Shown one piece after another: positions 45,240 to 54,055 of a stretch of 64,000 bases of DNA (positions within the stretch are counted from its first letter, which is position 1; the number at the start of each line of letters is the position of its first letter). A program made the translations under genes and the position numbers. A model generated the notes under the pieces. The model made no database searches and was not told the origin of the DNA. It saw nothing but the letters and a program-made list of their open reading frames with translations. This DNA comes from CAIUPE01 sp046092445. GTDB taxonomy: Bacteria; Pseudomonadota; Alphaproteobacteria; Rhizobiales; Beijerinckiaceae. The DNA lies in contig JBJTDR010000112.1 in assembly GCA_046092445.1 (NCBI GenBank), forward strand, positions 1 through 64,000. The letters are read 5' to 3'.

Positions 45240-45444
45240 CCGTGACCCTTTTCAGTACGGCTTCCCGGGTGGCATAGGCTTCCTGATGCTCGACGCTCCA
45301 ATACCGGAGTTCTTCGAGCGGAATGACCTCTCCCGTTACACCACACCGTACGAAGGTGCCTGGTCGAATAACCCGAATGTCACCATCAAGATATTCCAAC
45401 TTGGCCTCGGCAGGGAGCATCTGGCTCTTTTCAAAACGGTTCAT
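45223..45444 (-). CDS. DUF2093 domain-containing protein
   Basis: 73 residues when started at the last of the clustered ATGs (MNRFEKS). A GTG nine bases upstream in the same frame is an alternative. The family text is EAKLEYLDGDIRVIRPGTFVRCGVTGEVIPLEELRYWSVEHQEAY. Its function is unknown, but it sits in the same place between lpxK and xseA in other rhizobia. The two CG-containing strands suggest a small beta-rich protein. Confidence 0.9.
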   Translation of the reverse strand: MNRFEKSQMLPAEAKLEYLDGDIRVIRPGTFVRCGVTGEVIPLEELRYWSVEHQEAYATREAVLKRVTVTPKV

Positions 45445-45543
45445 CATTTCCACTACCGACCATCAATACTTTAGAACCAGACTATTTCGGGCAATCTAGC
45501 CCTGCGCTATCTGGCAATCAAATAAAACATCAGGTCGCATGGA

Positions 45544-47049
45544 TCAAAATAGACTCTTTTGATCTGCAGCCTTCCCTTTCAAACTCGTCGATGATGGCTT
45601 ATCCGCCCTGTCACCATCCGCCGTTACCGCGACGCCGCCATCGTGGAAACGGATATCCAGTCTATCGCCCGGCTTGATACCGACGGACTGCCGCACCGGT
45701 TTGCCGTTGATATCCATGACAAGCGCGTAGCCCCGCGCCAAGACACCCTGATAGCTCAAGCTGACAAGCAATTGCCCCATCGTTTCCAGTCGCGCATGGC
45801 GGCGGTTATTGGTGACATCGAAGGCACGATCACGCCGCTTCAGCACGTCGGCAAGGCCGCCCCGCGCCTGTGCAATCGAGCGTTGCTCCATCCGCAATGA
45901 CGCGCCACGTGCTGCGGAAAGCCGTTTGCCGAGACCCGTCAATTGTGCGCGGAATCCGGCCATTCGGACATCGGGGGACAGTTTGGCCAAACGGCGCGCC
46001 TGCTGGGTGATCCGCCCGCGGTGATACTCGACCGAGCGTTCCATGCCGCGATGAAGTTTTGCTGTTGCGAGATCACATCGCTGCCTCGAAGTGGACACAA
46101 GGTCCGCGCCGCTGGGGAGTGCGCGTGCTGTCAAACGCAACTCGGAGACGAGCCGCTCGTGAAGCCGTCTCAACGCGCCAAATTGACGGCGGCCAATATC
46201 GCCCACAGTCGCCAAGAGTTCCGACCGGACAGGAACCGCCATTTCTGCGGCGGCGGTTGGTGTCGGTGCGCGCTGATCGGCGGCGTAATCAATCAGCGTC
46301 CAATCCGTTTCATGGCCGACCGCCGATATCAGCGGGATCAGGCTTTCGGCCGCTGCCCTGACGACGCTCTCATGGTTGAAGCTCCAGAGATCTTCCAACG
46401 AGCCGCCACCTCGCGCGACAATCAGCAAATCGGGTCGCGGAATTGCTCCGTTCTCGGGCAGCGCGTTAAACCCTGAGATGGCGGCGGTGATTTCCTCGCC
46501 GCTGCCCTCTCCCTGAACCCGCACCGGCCAAACAAGGACATGGCAGGGAAATCGTTCGGTCAGCCGATGCAGAATATCGCGAATGACCGCTCCGGTAGGC
46601 GAGGTGATGACGCCGATGGTTCGGGGCAGAAACGGGATGAGTTGTTTGCGCGCGTCGGCAAAAAGCCCCTCCGCTGCAAGGCGCTGCTTCCGCTGCTCCA
46701 ATTGCTGGAGAAGGGCACCGACACCGGCAGGCTCCAAGGTTTCGACAATGATTTGATAGCTGGATTTGCCGGCAAAAGTCGTGATTTTTCCGGTGGCAAC
46801 AACTTCCATCCCGTCTTCGGGACGAAACTTCACACGGCTGAAAACACCCTTCCAGATCACGGCATCGATTTTGGCGGACGCATCCTTGATCGAAAAATAG
46901 ACGTGCCCGGATCCGTGCGGCCCGCGATACCCTGAAATCTCGCCGCGTAACCGAACATGGCCGAATTGGTCCTCCAAGGTGCGTTTCAAAGCACCTGAAA
47001 GCTCACTGACCGACCATTCGGGAATATTCGAGACAAGTTCCTGCTGCAT
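45544..47049 (-). CDS. xseA: Exodeoxyribonuclease VII large subunit XseA
   Basis: Degrades single-stranded DNA from both ends as a complex with several XseB subunits. 501 residues. The N-terminal OB-fold (VSELSGALKRTLEDQFGHVRLRG) is followed by the catalytic domain with IGVITSPTGAVIRDILHRL, LIVARGGGSLEDLWSFN and VSAIGHETDW-type ISAVGHETDWTLIDYAAD, then a long coiled-coil region (about 270-420) and a short C-terminal segment. It is divergent from purD; the xseB partner is not in the window. Confidence 0.96.
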   Translation of the reverse strand: MQQELVSNIPEWSVSELSGALKRTLEDQFGHVRLRGEISGYRGPHGSGHVYFSIKDASAKIDAVIWKGVFSRVKFRPEDGMEVVATGKITTFAGKSSYQIIVETLEPAGVGALLQQLEQRKQRLAAEGLFADARKQLIPFLPRTIGVITSPTGAVIRDILHRLTERFPCHVLVWPVRVQGEGSGEEITAAISGFNALPENGAIPRPDLLIVARGGGSLEDLWSFNHESVVRAAAESLIPLISAVGHETDWTLIDYAADQRAPTPTAAAEMAVPVRSELLATVGDIGRRQFGALRRLHERLVSELRLTARALPSGADLVSTSRQRCDLATAKLHRGMERSVEYHRGRITQQARRLAKLSPDVRMAGFRAQLTGLGKRLSAARGASLRMEQRSIAQARGGLADVLKRRDRAFDVTNNRRHARLETMGQLLVSLSYQGVLARGYALVMDINGKPVRQSVGIKPGDRLDIRFHDGGVAVTADGDRADKPSSTSLKGKAADQKSLF

Positions 47050-47155
47050 TGTTTCTTTCTAATGTGCGAATCAGGCATTGGGTAGGTCTTCTGCAGGTTG
47101 ACGTCGGCATGATTATCGACGAACGCCTGAAACCCTTGAAACGGTGGAGCGCGGC

Positions 47156-48427
47156 ATGCGGGCATTACTGATCGGTTCGGGCGGACGTGAACACGCCTTG
47201 GCCTGGAAACTGGCCCAAAGCCCGCTGCTCGATCATCTTTTTATCGCGCCGGGCAATCCCGGCACGGCGCAACACGGCACAAATGTGCCGCTGGACGTTG
47301 GAAATCATCAGGATATCATCGCCTTCTGCCGACAGGAACATATCGGCTTTGTGATTATCGGTCCTGAGGCACCGCTGGTCGCCGGGATTGTGGATGATCT
47401 CGAAGCGGCAGGCATTCAGGCGTTTGGACCCTCGAAAGAAGCGGCGCGGCTTGAAGGCTCGAAAGCATTCACCAAAGAACTCTGCCGCGAAGCCAATATT
47501 CCGACGGCAGCGTTTGCCCGCTTCACAGAAGCAGGTGCGGCGAAGGAGTATGTTCGCGGTACAGGCGCACCGATTGTTATCAAGGCGGATGGACTGGCAG
47601 CGGGCAAGGGTGTTGTCGTGGCGTCGACTTTGGATGAGGCACTTGCAGCTATCGACATGATTTTTAGTGGCGCTTTCGGAAGTGCAGGCGTCGAAATTGT
47701 TGTCGAGGAATGTCTTTTCGGCGAGGAGGCGTCGTTTTTTGCACTTGTCGACGGACATATGGCGGTGCCACTTGCCTCGGCGCAAGATCACAAACGCGTT
47801 GGCGACGGCGATACGGGACCGAATACAGGCGGAATGGGTGCCTATTCACCGGCGCCGATTGTGACCGACGCGATCCGGGATCGTGTGATGCAGAAGATGA
47901 TCCTGCCGACGGTGCACGAGATGAAAAGGCGCGGCACGCCGTTCAAAGGGGTTCTGTTTGCGGGCCTCATGATCACGCCGGACGGGCCGAAACTGATAGA
48001 ATATAATACGCGTTTCGGGGACCCCGAATGTGAAGTATTGATGCCGCGTCTTCAATCCGACCTGCTTGCCGCCCTCATCGCTACCGTTGAGGGACGGTTG
48101 AAGGCGGATGATCTCGTATGGTCGGACGAGGCGGCGCTGGCCGTCATCTATGCCGCGAAGGGGTATCCGGCGGCCCCTGTGACGGGAAGTGTTATTGGAA
48201 GTCTGGAAGCGGCAGAGACGCTTGACGATGTGCATGTTTTTCACGCGGGAACGAAACGAGCAGCCGACGGCACGCTTCGCGCATCGGGCGGGCGTGTTCT
48301 TGCCGTGACAGCCACGGGTGCAACGCTGCTGGCAGCACATGACCGCGCCTATGCCGCACTTGGAAAGATCGACTGGGCCGACGGATTTTATCGGCATGAC
48401 ATCGGAAACAAGGCGCTCGCTCCTTAA
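47156..48427 (+). CDS. purD: Phosphoribosylamine-glycine ligase PurD
   Basis: ATP-dependent second step of purine synthesis. 423 residues with MRALLIGSGGREHALAWKLA at the start (ATG at 47156, with GGTGGAG upstream; a GTG four codons earlier is possible). ATP-grasp residues lie in IVIKADGLAAGKGVVVA and EECLFGEEASFFALVDG, with GDTGPNTGGMGAYSPAP and EYNTRFGDPECEVLMPRL completing the signature. The xseA-purD divergent pair is typical of the order. Confidence 0.97.
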   Translation: MRALLIGSGGREHALAWKLAQSPLLDHLFIAPGNPGTAQHGTNVPLDVGNHQDIIAFCRQEHIGFVIIGPEAPLVAGIVDDLEAAGIQAFGPSKEAARLEGSKAFTKELCREANIPTAAFARFTEAGAAKEYVRGTGAPIVIKADGLAAGKGVVVASTLDEALAAIDMIFSGAFGSAGVEIVVEECLFGEEASFFALVDGHMAVPLASAQDHKRVGDGDTGPNTGGMGAYSPAPIVTDAIRDRVMQKMILPTVHEMKRRGTPFKGVLFAGLMITPDGPKLIEYNTRFGDPECEVLMPRLQSDLLAALIATVEGRLKADDLVWSDEAALAVIYAAKGYPAAPVTGSVIGSLEAAETLDDVHVFHAGTKRAADGTLRASGGRVLAVTATGATLLAAHDRAYAALGKIDWADGFYRHDIGNKALAP

Positions 48428-48512
48428 GGCTGCCCCCCTTCCGGCCCTTTCGCATGCGCCGGATATGTGTAACTAAACGGATCAAATCAGCCAGCACGAG
48501 ATACTTCAGGCA

Positions 48513-49040
48513 ATGCCGACGGACTTTCCCTCAACGCTCGAATTTCGGCCTGCCATTGATGCGGATGGCGCGGGAATTTCCGCAGTCATTGAACGGATTT
48601 TCGGAGACTATGAGAATTGCCCGTTCATTGCGGATGAATTCCCGGAATTGCGGGCTCCGGCCACCCATTATGCAAAAAAGGGCGGCCAGCTTTGGACGCT
48701 TGAGGAGAAGCAACCCGACCAAACGCGCGTGATTGTCGGTTCGATTGCCGTGGCGGCGACCTATCGGGAAGGTGTGTTCGAACTGTTCAAATTCTACCTT
48801 GCCCACCATTTGCGCGGGCAGGAGATTGCGCGCCTCATGTTGGAGCAGGCGTTCAGCTTTGCGCGACAGGCGGGGGCCGGGTCGATGGAACTCTGGACGG
48901 ATACGCGGTTCAAATCGGGACACAGATTCTACGAGAAGCATGGCTTTATCCGTATTCCCGGGATGCGTGCGCTGCATGACAGCGCGGACACGCTGGAATT
49001 CGGCTACCGGATCGCTCTTGCCGATCGGCCTGGCCGATGA
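48513..49040 (+). CDS. GNAT family N-acetyltransferase
   Basis: 175 residues with the GNAT fold. The acetyl-CoA-binding motif A is HHLRGQEIARLMLEQAFSFAR, followed by LWTDTRFKSGHRFYEKHGFIRIPG, the usual strand 5 and helix 4. The N-terminal FRPAIDADGAGISAVIERIF is a typical opening. The substrate is unknown. Its stop overlaps the next gene's ATG (ATGA), so it is translationally coupled to the EamA transporter, which may mean that the exported and the acetylated compound are related. Confidence 0.85.
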   Translation: MPTDFPSTLEFRPAIDADGAGISAVIERIFGDYENCPFIADEFPELRAPATHYAKKGGQLWTLEEKQPDQTRVIVGSIAVAATYREGVFELFKFYLAHHLRGQEIARLMLEQAFSFARQAGAGSMELWTDTRFKSGHRFYEKHGFIRIPGMRALHDSADTLEFGYRIALADRPGR

Positions 49041-49954
49041 AAACGCCGCTTCGCCATGATCTGACAGCCGGGCCTGTTCTGCTTGCCTGTCTCGCGATCG
49101 GGTTACTCACGTTAATGGATGGCGTTGCCAAGGAACTTTCCACGCGTCTGTCGACGCTGGATGTCGTGACCATCCGTTATGTCTCGGGGATTTTCTGGGC
49201 GGGGCTTCTGGGGCTGATGGTCCGTCCGCCGCTTCCGACGCGGGACATGGTGCGCGCGCATTCCATCCGGGCAATTTTTTTTGCGACGACGAGCTTTCTG
49301 TTTTTCTTCGCGCTGTCGACGCTTCCCATCGTCGAGGCGATGGTTTTCACCTATTTGTCGCCGATTTTTATCGCGCTTCTCGGCAGTCTTCTGCTCCACG
49401 AGAAGGTGCATCCGTCCACGGCGTTTGCCATTGCCTTGTCATTCGTCGGTGTCATGGTGATTGCTGTCGGGAAGGGGCTCGGAACGCACGGGATTTCGGG
49501 TAATATTCTGGGGATTCTCGCGGCGATCGGTTCGGCCGGGACATATGCGCTCTCGCTCGTGCTGCTGCGCGCCCGGACGGGGAGCGATCCGATCACGACG
49601 ATTGTCGTGCTGCAGAATTTTCTGACCGCGCTGATCATCCTGCCGATCGCGTTTTTCCTTGGCGATCCCGTCGCGGCGATTTTGGCCGAATGGCCATTTG
49701 TTCTGATAATGGGCCTGCTCGGGACGGCGGGGCAATTCGCGCTTGCATCGGCGTTACGTGCGGCACCGGCGGCGCGCATCGGGACGGTGGAATTTACAAA
49801 TATCATCTGGGCGACGCTGATCGGCATTTTCTATTTTGGCGAATGGCCGACCCTTACCGTTTATTCCGGCGCAGCGCTGATCATTCTTGCGTCATTTTTG
49901 CTCCTCAAGCGACGAAAGCCGGTTCCCATGGCGGAAACATCGCCGCCATCATAA
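49037..49954 (+). CDS. DMT-superfamily (EamA) transporter
   Basis: 305 residues with ten predicted transmembrane helices in two five-helix EamA repeats (first ending near FIALLGSLLLHEKVHPSTAFAI, second near IIWATLIGIFYFGEWPTLTVYSG). The conserved end-of-repeat glutamates in LHEK and FGEW are visible. Such proteins export amino acids, nucleotides or metabolites, but the substrate cannot be inferred. It is coupled to the upstream acetyltransferase gene. Confidence 0.88.
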   Translation: MKTPLRHDLTAGPVLLACLAIGLLTLMDGVAKELSTRLSTLDVVTIRYVSGIFWAGLLGLMVRPPLPTRDMVRAHSIRAIFFATTSFLFFFALSTLPIVEAMVFTYLSPIFIALLGSLLLHEKVHPSTAFAIALSFVGVMVIAVGKGLGTHGISGNILGILAAIGSAGTYALSLVLLRARTGSDPITTIVVLQNFLTALIILPIAFFLGDPVAAILAEWPFVLIMGLLGTAGQFALASALRAAPAARIGTVEFTNIIWATLIGIFYFGEWPTLTVYSGAALIILASFLLLKRRKPVPMAETSPPS

Positions 49955-49969
49955 TTTTTCAGGAGCAAC

Positions 49970-49998
49970 TTGACAGAGGCAAAGCCGCTCCCTATTTA
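49970..49998 (+). promoter_or_regulatory. groESL promoter
   Basis: TTGACA (49970-49975) and TATTTA (49993-49998) are separated by exactly 17 nt, a near-consensus housekeeping sigma promoter. The expected start lies near 50005, just before the CIRCE element, so HrcA binding would block transcription. Confidence 0.8.
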
Positions 49999-50007
49999 TC
50001 TTGCGCA

Positions 50008-50039
50008 ATGTTGGCACTCATCTTTTTGAGTGCTAACAT
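50008..50039. promoter_or_regulatory. CIRCE (HrcA operator) upstream of groES
   Basis: The arms are ATGTTGGCACTC (50008-50019) and GAGTGCTAACAT (50028-50039), mirror images with one mismatch (G for A in the left arm). The core TTGGCACTC/GAGTGCTAA matches the CIRCE consensus TTAGCACTC-N9-GAGTGCTAA, except that I count eight rather than nine bases in the centre. It lies 55 nt before groES. The hrcA gene is not in this window. Confidence 0.92.
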
Positions 50040-50094
50040 CTCCCCTTCAACGAGGCACGGCGCGTTGGCGCCAGCTTGAACAAGGATAGCAGAT

Positions 50095-50385
50095 ATGAAG
50101 TTTCGTCCACTCCACGACCGTGTGGTCGTTCGTCGTCTCGAGTCTGAAGAAAAGACCAAGGGCGGCATCATCATTCCAGACACTGCCAAGGAAAAGCCTC
50201 AGGAAGGCGAAATCGTTGCGGTTGGCTCGGGTGCTCGCGACGAGCACGGCAAGTTGGTTCCTCTTGATGTCAAGAAGGGCGACAAGGTCCTTTTCGGCAA
50301 GTGGTCAGGTACCGAAGTGAAGATTGATGGCCAGGATCTCCTCATCATGAAGGAATCCGACATTATGGGCATCATCGGCAAGTAA
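50095..50385 (+). CDS. groES: Co-chaperonin GroES
   Basis: 96 residues, the usual length, beginning MKFRPLHDRVVVRRLESEEKT. The GGIIIPDTAKEKPQEGEIVAVG segment (about 23-44) includes the mobile loop that docks on GroEL. GroES caps the GroEL ring during ATP-driven protein folding. It is transcribed with groEL, 51 nt downstream, from a promoter overlapped by a CIRCE element. Confidence 0.98.
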   Translation: MKFRPLHDRVVVRRLESEEKTKGGIIIPDTAKEKPQEGEIVAVGSGARDEHGKLVPLDVKKGDKVLFGKWSGTEVKIDGQDLLIMKESDIMGIIGK

Positions 50386-50436
50386 GTCTTTCCGTCTGAG
50401 TTTGGTTTCACATTCAAAAAACAGGAGCAGATCATC

Positions 50437-52077
50437 ATGGCTGCTAAGCAAGTTTTCTTCTCATCCGACGCACGCGACAGAATGCTCCGTGGCGTCGACA
50501 TCCTCGCCAATGCCGTCAAGGTCACGCTTGGTCCAAAAGGCCGTAATGTCGTGATCGAGAAGTCCTTCGGGGCGCCCCGGATTACCAAGGACGGCGTTAC
50601 TGTCGCCAAGGAAATCGAACTCGAAGACAAGTTCGAGAATATGGGCGCGCAGATGCTGCGTGAAGTTGCCTCTAAGACCAATGACGTCGCAGGCGACGGC
50701 ACGACGACCGCAACTGTGCTCGCACAGTCGATCGTTCGTGAAGGCGCAAAATACGTTACCGCCGGCATGAACCCGATGGATCTGAAGCGCGGCGTCGATC
50801 TCGCCGTTGCCGCTGCCATCAAGGATATCCAGACCCGCGCCAAGAAAGTGAAGTCGTCGGACGAAGTCGCTCAGGTCGGCACGATCTCATCGAATGGCGA
50901 TGTTTCGATCGGCAAGATGATTGCCAGCGCCATGCAGCGCGTGGGCAATGAAGGCGTGATCACGGTTGAAGAAGCGAAAAGCCTCGAGACCGAGCTTGAC
51001 GTTGTCGAAGGCATGCAGTTCGACCGCGGTTATCTCTCGCCATACTTCATCACGAATGCGGAAAAGATGGTTGTCGAGCTCGACGATCCCTACATCCTCA
51101 TTCACGAGAAGAAGCTGTCGTCGCTTCAGGCCATGCTGCCCGTTCTCGAAGCTGTTGTTCAGACCGGCAAGCCGCTTATGATCATCGCGGAAGACGTCGA
51201 AGGCGAAGCTCTTGCAACGCTCGTCGTCAACAAGCTGCGTGGCGGCCTCAAGGTTGCTGCCGTCAAGGCTCCGGGCTTTGGCGATCGCCGCAAGGCCATG
51301 CTGGAAGACATTGCGATCCTGACATCGGGCGAAATGATTGCCGAAGACCTCGGCATCAAGCTCGAATCAGTGACGCTCCAGATGCTCGGCCGCGCGAAGA
51401 AGGTGCGTATCGAGAAGGAAAACACCACGATCATCGACGGCTCGGGCAAGAAGAAGGACATCGAAGCCCGCGTTGGCCAGATCAAGGCTCAGATCGAAGA
51501 AACAACCTCCGATTATGACCGCGAGAAGCTTCAGGAACGTCTTGCCAAGCTCGCTGGCGGCGTCGCGGTCATCCGCGTCGGCGGGGCGACGGAAGTCGAA
51601 GTGAAGGAAAAGAAGGATCGCGTTGATGACGCGTTGAACGCAACCCGTGCAGCGGTTGAAGAAGGCATCGTCCCAGGCGGCGGTACAGCCCTTCTCCGTG
51701 CAAAGGTCGCTGTTGCCAAGCTGAAGTCGGAAAATGCCGACGTGCAGGCCGGCATCAACATCGTGCTCAAAGCGCTCGAAGCTCCGATCCGTCAGATCGT
51801 TGAAAACGCTGGTGTCGAAGGCTCCATCGTCGTCAACAAGATCCACGAGAACAAGTCGCAGACCTTCGGTTTCAACGCGCAAACCGAAGAATATGTCGAC
51901 ATGCTCTCCGCTGGTATCGTTGATCCGGCCAAGGTTGTGCGTACAGCCCTGCAGGACGCAGCCTCGGTTGCCGGCTTGCTCATCACGACCGAAGCCATGG
52001 TCGCCGAGCTGCCAAAGGATAAGCCTGCCATGCCGATGGGCGGCGGCGGAGGTGGTATGGGCGGTATGGATTTCTAA
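50437..52077 (+). CDS. groEL: Chaperonin GroEL
   Basis: 546 residues with the full group I chaperonin sequence. VTLGPKGRNVVIEKSFGAPRITKDG and AGDGTTTATVLAQ form the ATP site, the apical domain includes RGYLSPYFITN, and the flexible C-terminus is GGGGGGMGGMDF. It folds cytoplasmic proteins within a double ring with GroES. AGGAG lies nine bases before the ATG. A strong intrinsic terminator follows the stop by about 30 nt. Confidence 0.98.
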   Translation: MAAKQVFFSSDARDRMLRGVDILANAVKVTLGPKGRNVVIEKSFGAPRITKDGVTVAKEIELEDKFENMGAQMLREVASKTNDVAGDGTTTATVLAQSIVREGAKYVTAGMNPMDLKRGVDLAVAAAIKDIQTRAKKVKSSDEVAQVGTISSNGDVSIGKMIASAMQRVGNEGVITVEEAKSLETELDVVEGMQFDRGYLSPYFITNAEKMVVELDDPYILIHEKKLSSLQAMLPVLEAVVQTGKPLMIIAEDVEGEALATLVVNKLRGGLKVAAVKAPGFGDRRKAMLEDIAILTSGEMIAEDLGIKLESVTLQMLGRAKKVRIEKENTTIIDGSGKKKDIEARVGQIKAQIEETTSDYDREKLQERLAKLAGGVAVIRVGGATEVEVKEKKDRVDDALNATRAAVEEGIVPGGGTALLRAKVAVAKLKSENADVQAGINIVLKALEAPIRQIVENAGVEGSIVVNKIHENKSQTFGFNAQTEEYVDMLSAGIVDPAKVVRTALQDAASVAGLLITTEAMVAELPKDKPAMPMGGGGGGMGGMDF

Positions 52078-52106
52078 GAGATCCGGCTTTCCGATCCACG
52101 ACAGAA

Positions 52107-52138
52107 AAGGGGCACCCGGAAACGGGTGCCTTTTTGTT
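52107..52138 (+). terminator. Intrinsic terminator of groESL
   Basis: GGCACCCG (52111-52118), a GAAA tetraloop and CGGGTGCC (52123-52130) form a perfect eight-bp stem followed by TTTTTGTT. The GNRA loop and T run are textbook. The T run reaches the stop codon of the convergent sensor kinase gene. Confidence 0.92.
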
Positions 52139-53802
52139 TAGGGCGTTGACGATGCTTGGGGAGTCACCTCGAAATCAAACGTAATTCCTGCGCCGGATCC
52201 CTCCGATCTTTGAAAGGTCGCGTTTCGCTGCCTGGCAATCGCGTCCATAATCATCATGCCGGTTCCCTCTTTCAGGCTCGCAGGAAAGCCGTCGCCATTG
52301 TCCGTCACTGATATATGGCAAATTCCGTTCCTGACGATAACCTCGATTGAAATTCGACCTTTCCGGTGGTCATTGAAAGCATATTTAAAACTGTTGCCGA
52401 CAGCTTCGCTCACGATCAAACCGACCGATACGGCGACGTCGACGTCCAGCTCGCCTTCAGCTTTCAGTTCGATTTCGACATTACGAGCCACTGCACCATA
52501 GACATCCTTCTCCGAATTGATGAGGCCGGTGAGGTAGGTTTTCAAATCGACGCGCTCCAATGCCTTTTGCTCGTGCAGTGTCTGATGTACCTGCCCGACA
52601 GCCCTGATCCGCCGGGCAATTTCATCCAACACCGTCTGAACCGCTGGATCTTTACTGCCGTTTGCGCTGAGGCGGACCAACGAGGCGACAGCCTGAAGGC
52701 TGTTCTTGATCCGGTGATGAACCTCCTGAAACAGGAGCGAACGTTCGTTGAGGACCCGCTCGAGTGCATGCGACTTCTCGGTAAGATGCACCGTTCGTTC
52801 GTCAACACGATGCTCCAACGTTTCATTCACCGTTATCAGGTCGCTGAGAGAACGCTGATCACGGCGAGCATAGAAGATCGCAATTCCGCCCAGAAATATG
52901 AAAGCGGAAATCGCTATCACGCTCACCACACCATATTGGACTCCATCGACAAGCCATAATTGCCACACAATTTTGGATTCCGTGCCAATCCTGAGAAAGA
53001 GGGGATAATCCGCGATGCGGATGATCGACCAAAGCCGCTCGGAATTAGCATTCCGGACGTTGCTCACTGGCTCGAAGCCAGCATTTTTCATGAGTTGTAG
53101 CACGTCAACCTCGACCGGCACTGGAGCTGGCGGGTTTTCAAATCTGCTATCGAGAATGATCAAACCGCTCAGATCGATGATTTGAACGGTTGAGCCGAAA
53201 TCGCGGGATGACAGTTCTTGGAGGTAGGAATTCAAAATTTTGTAATCGAAGCCAATCTTGATGTCGCCGCCAAAGGAACCATCGGGACGATTGAGCCGCT
53301 TGCTGATCAGAATGACAGGAGCACCGGTCACAGCGCTTCGTTCAACGGGTGTGAAGAGCGGGCCTTGTTCACCAGCGGCATGACGGACGAATTCGGTCCT
53401 GCCTTTGACCGTGAAGTCTGGCGGGAGATTCCTGACGGATGTCGCAATCACCTTGCCGTTGGCGTCAAAGGCTCCCATTCTCGACATGATGGGGTTAGCT
53501 GCCTGAAATGCGAGGAACCGCTCGGTCAAACCGGGCGAATCATCGTACCCCTCGCGAAAGCGCCTCTCGATCGTGGACCCTTCCACCGCGAGAATGGAAG
53601 CTCCCATATCGAATACAAGCCGGAGGTGCTGCGAAATCAATCGAGTGGCGTCAGCCGTAGCCGTACGAGCGAGCTCCAACGTCCGATCCCGGGCGCTGAA
53701 AACCGATAATCCGAGCCCAACAATGGTCAAAAGGCAGACGCCAATTACGGTAAACGTCAAAACAATGATCCGAACACCCGGCCCGTCGGAATGATTTTTC
53801 AT
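52138..53802 (-). CDS. Membrane sensor histidine kinase of the HisKA_2 type
   Basis: 554 residues from ATG 53802; a TTG four codons earlier is also in frame. Transmembrane helices lie at about 10-36 and 289-312, enclosing a periplasmic dCache/PDC-like region of about 250 residues that probably binds a small ligand. A short coiled coil (NETLEHRVDERTVHLTEKSH) leads to the HisKA_2 phosphoacceptor EVHHRIKNSLQ (His363) and an ATPase domain with EAVGNSFKYAF and DNGDGFP. Kinases of this type often signal to single-domain or anti-sigma (general stress) response regulators in alphaproteobacteria. No response regulator gene is adjacent. Confidence 0.9.
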   Translation of the reverse strand: MKNHSDGPGVRIIVLTFTVIGVCLLTIVGLGLSVFSARDRTLELARTATADATRLISQHLRLVFDMGASILAVEGSTIERRFREGYDDSPGLTERFLAFQAANPIMSRMGAFDANGKVIATSVRNLPPDFTVKGRTEFVRHAAGEQGPLFTPVERSAVTGAPVILISKRLNRPDGSFGGDIKIGFDYKILNSYLQELSSRDFGSTVQIIDLSGLIILDSRFENPPAPVPVEVDVLQLMKNAGFEPVSNVRNANSERLWSIIRIADYPLFLRIGTESKIVWQLWLVDGVQYGVVSVIAISAFIFLGGIAIFYARRDQRSLSDLITVNETLEHRVDERTVHLTEKSHALERVLNERSLLFQEVHHRIKNSLQAVASLVRLSANGSKDPAVQTVLDEIARRIRAVGQVHQTLHEQKALERVDLKTYLTGLINSEKDVYGAVARNVEIELKAEGELDVDVAVSVGLIVSEAVGNSFKYAFNDHRKGRISIEVIVRNGICHISVTDNGDGFPASLKEGTGMMIMDAIARQRNATFQRSEGSGAGITFDFEVTPQASSTP

Positions 53803-53814
53803 CGGATTTACCAA

Positions 53815-54055
53815 TAAAGAAATATGTCGAATTTAACCAAATTAATATTGATATTCTTTTTTAAAAAAGACCGCTCGTCAATGGTAAAAGTTGTAAATGT
53901 ATTTTCACAAGATTGACTCGATGAATTATACGGAAAATTGAGTTTCGGTCATGCTGCCTTTCAATTGATCATAAATATTTTAGGGTTTACGAGCCAAAAA
54001 TAATTTGAGCTCGCAATACATGAATTGAGTCAAGGGTAGATAACAGACGAAACGT
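53815..54055. other. A+T-rich intergenic region
   Basis: About 240 bases between the start of the kinase gene and the stop of the HNH gene. It is rich in A and T runs, including a TTTTTTAAAAAA stretch near 53860. It probably holds the kinase promoter. No protein-coding frame or recognisable RNA was seen. Confidence 0.5.
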
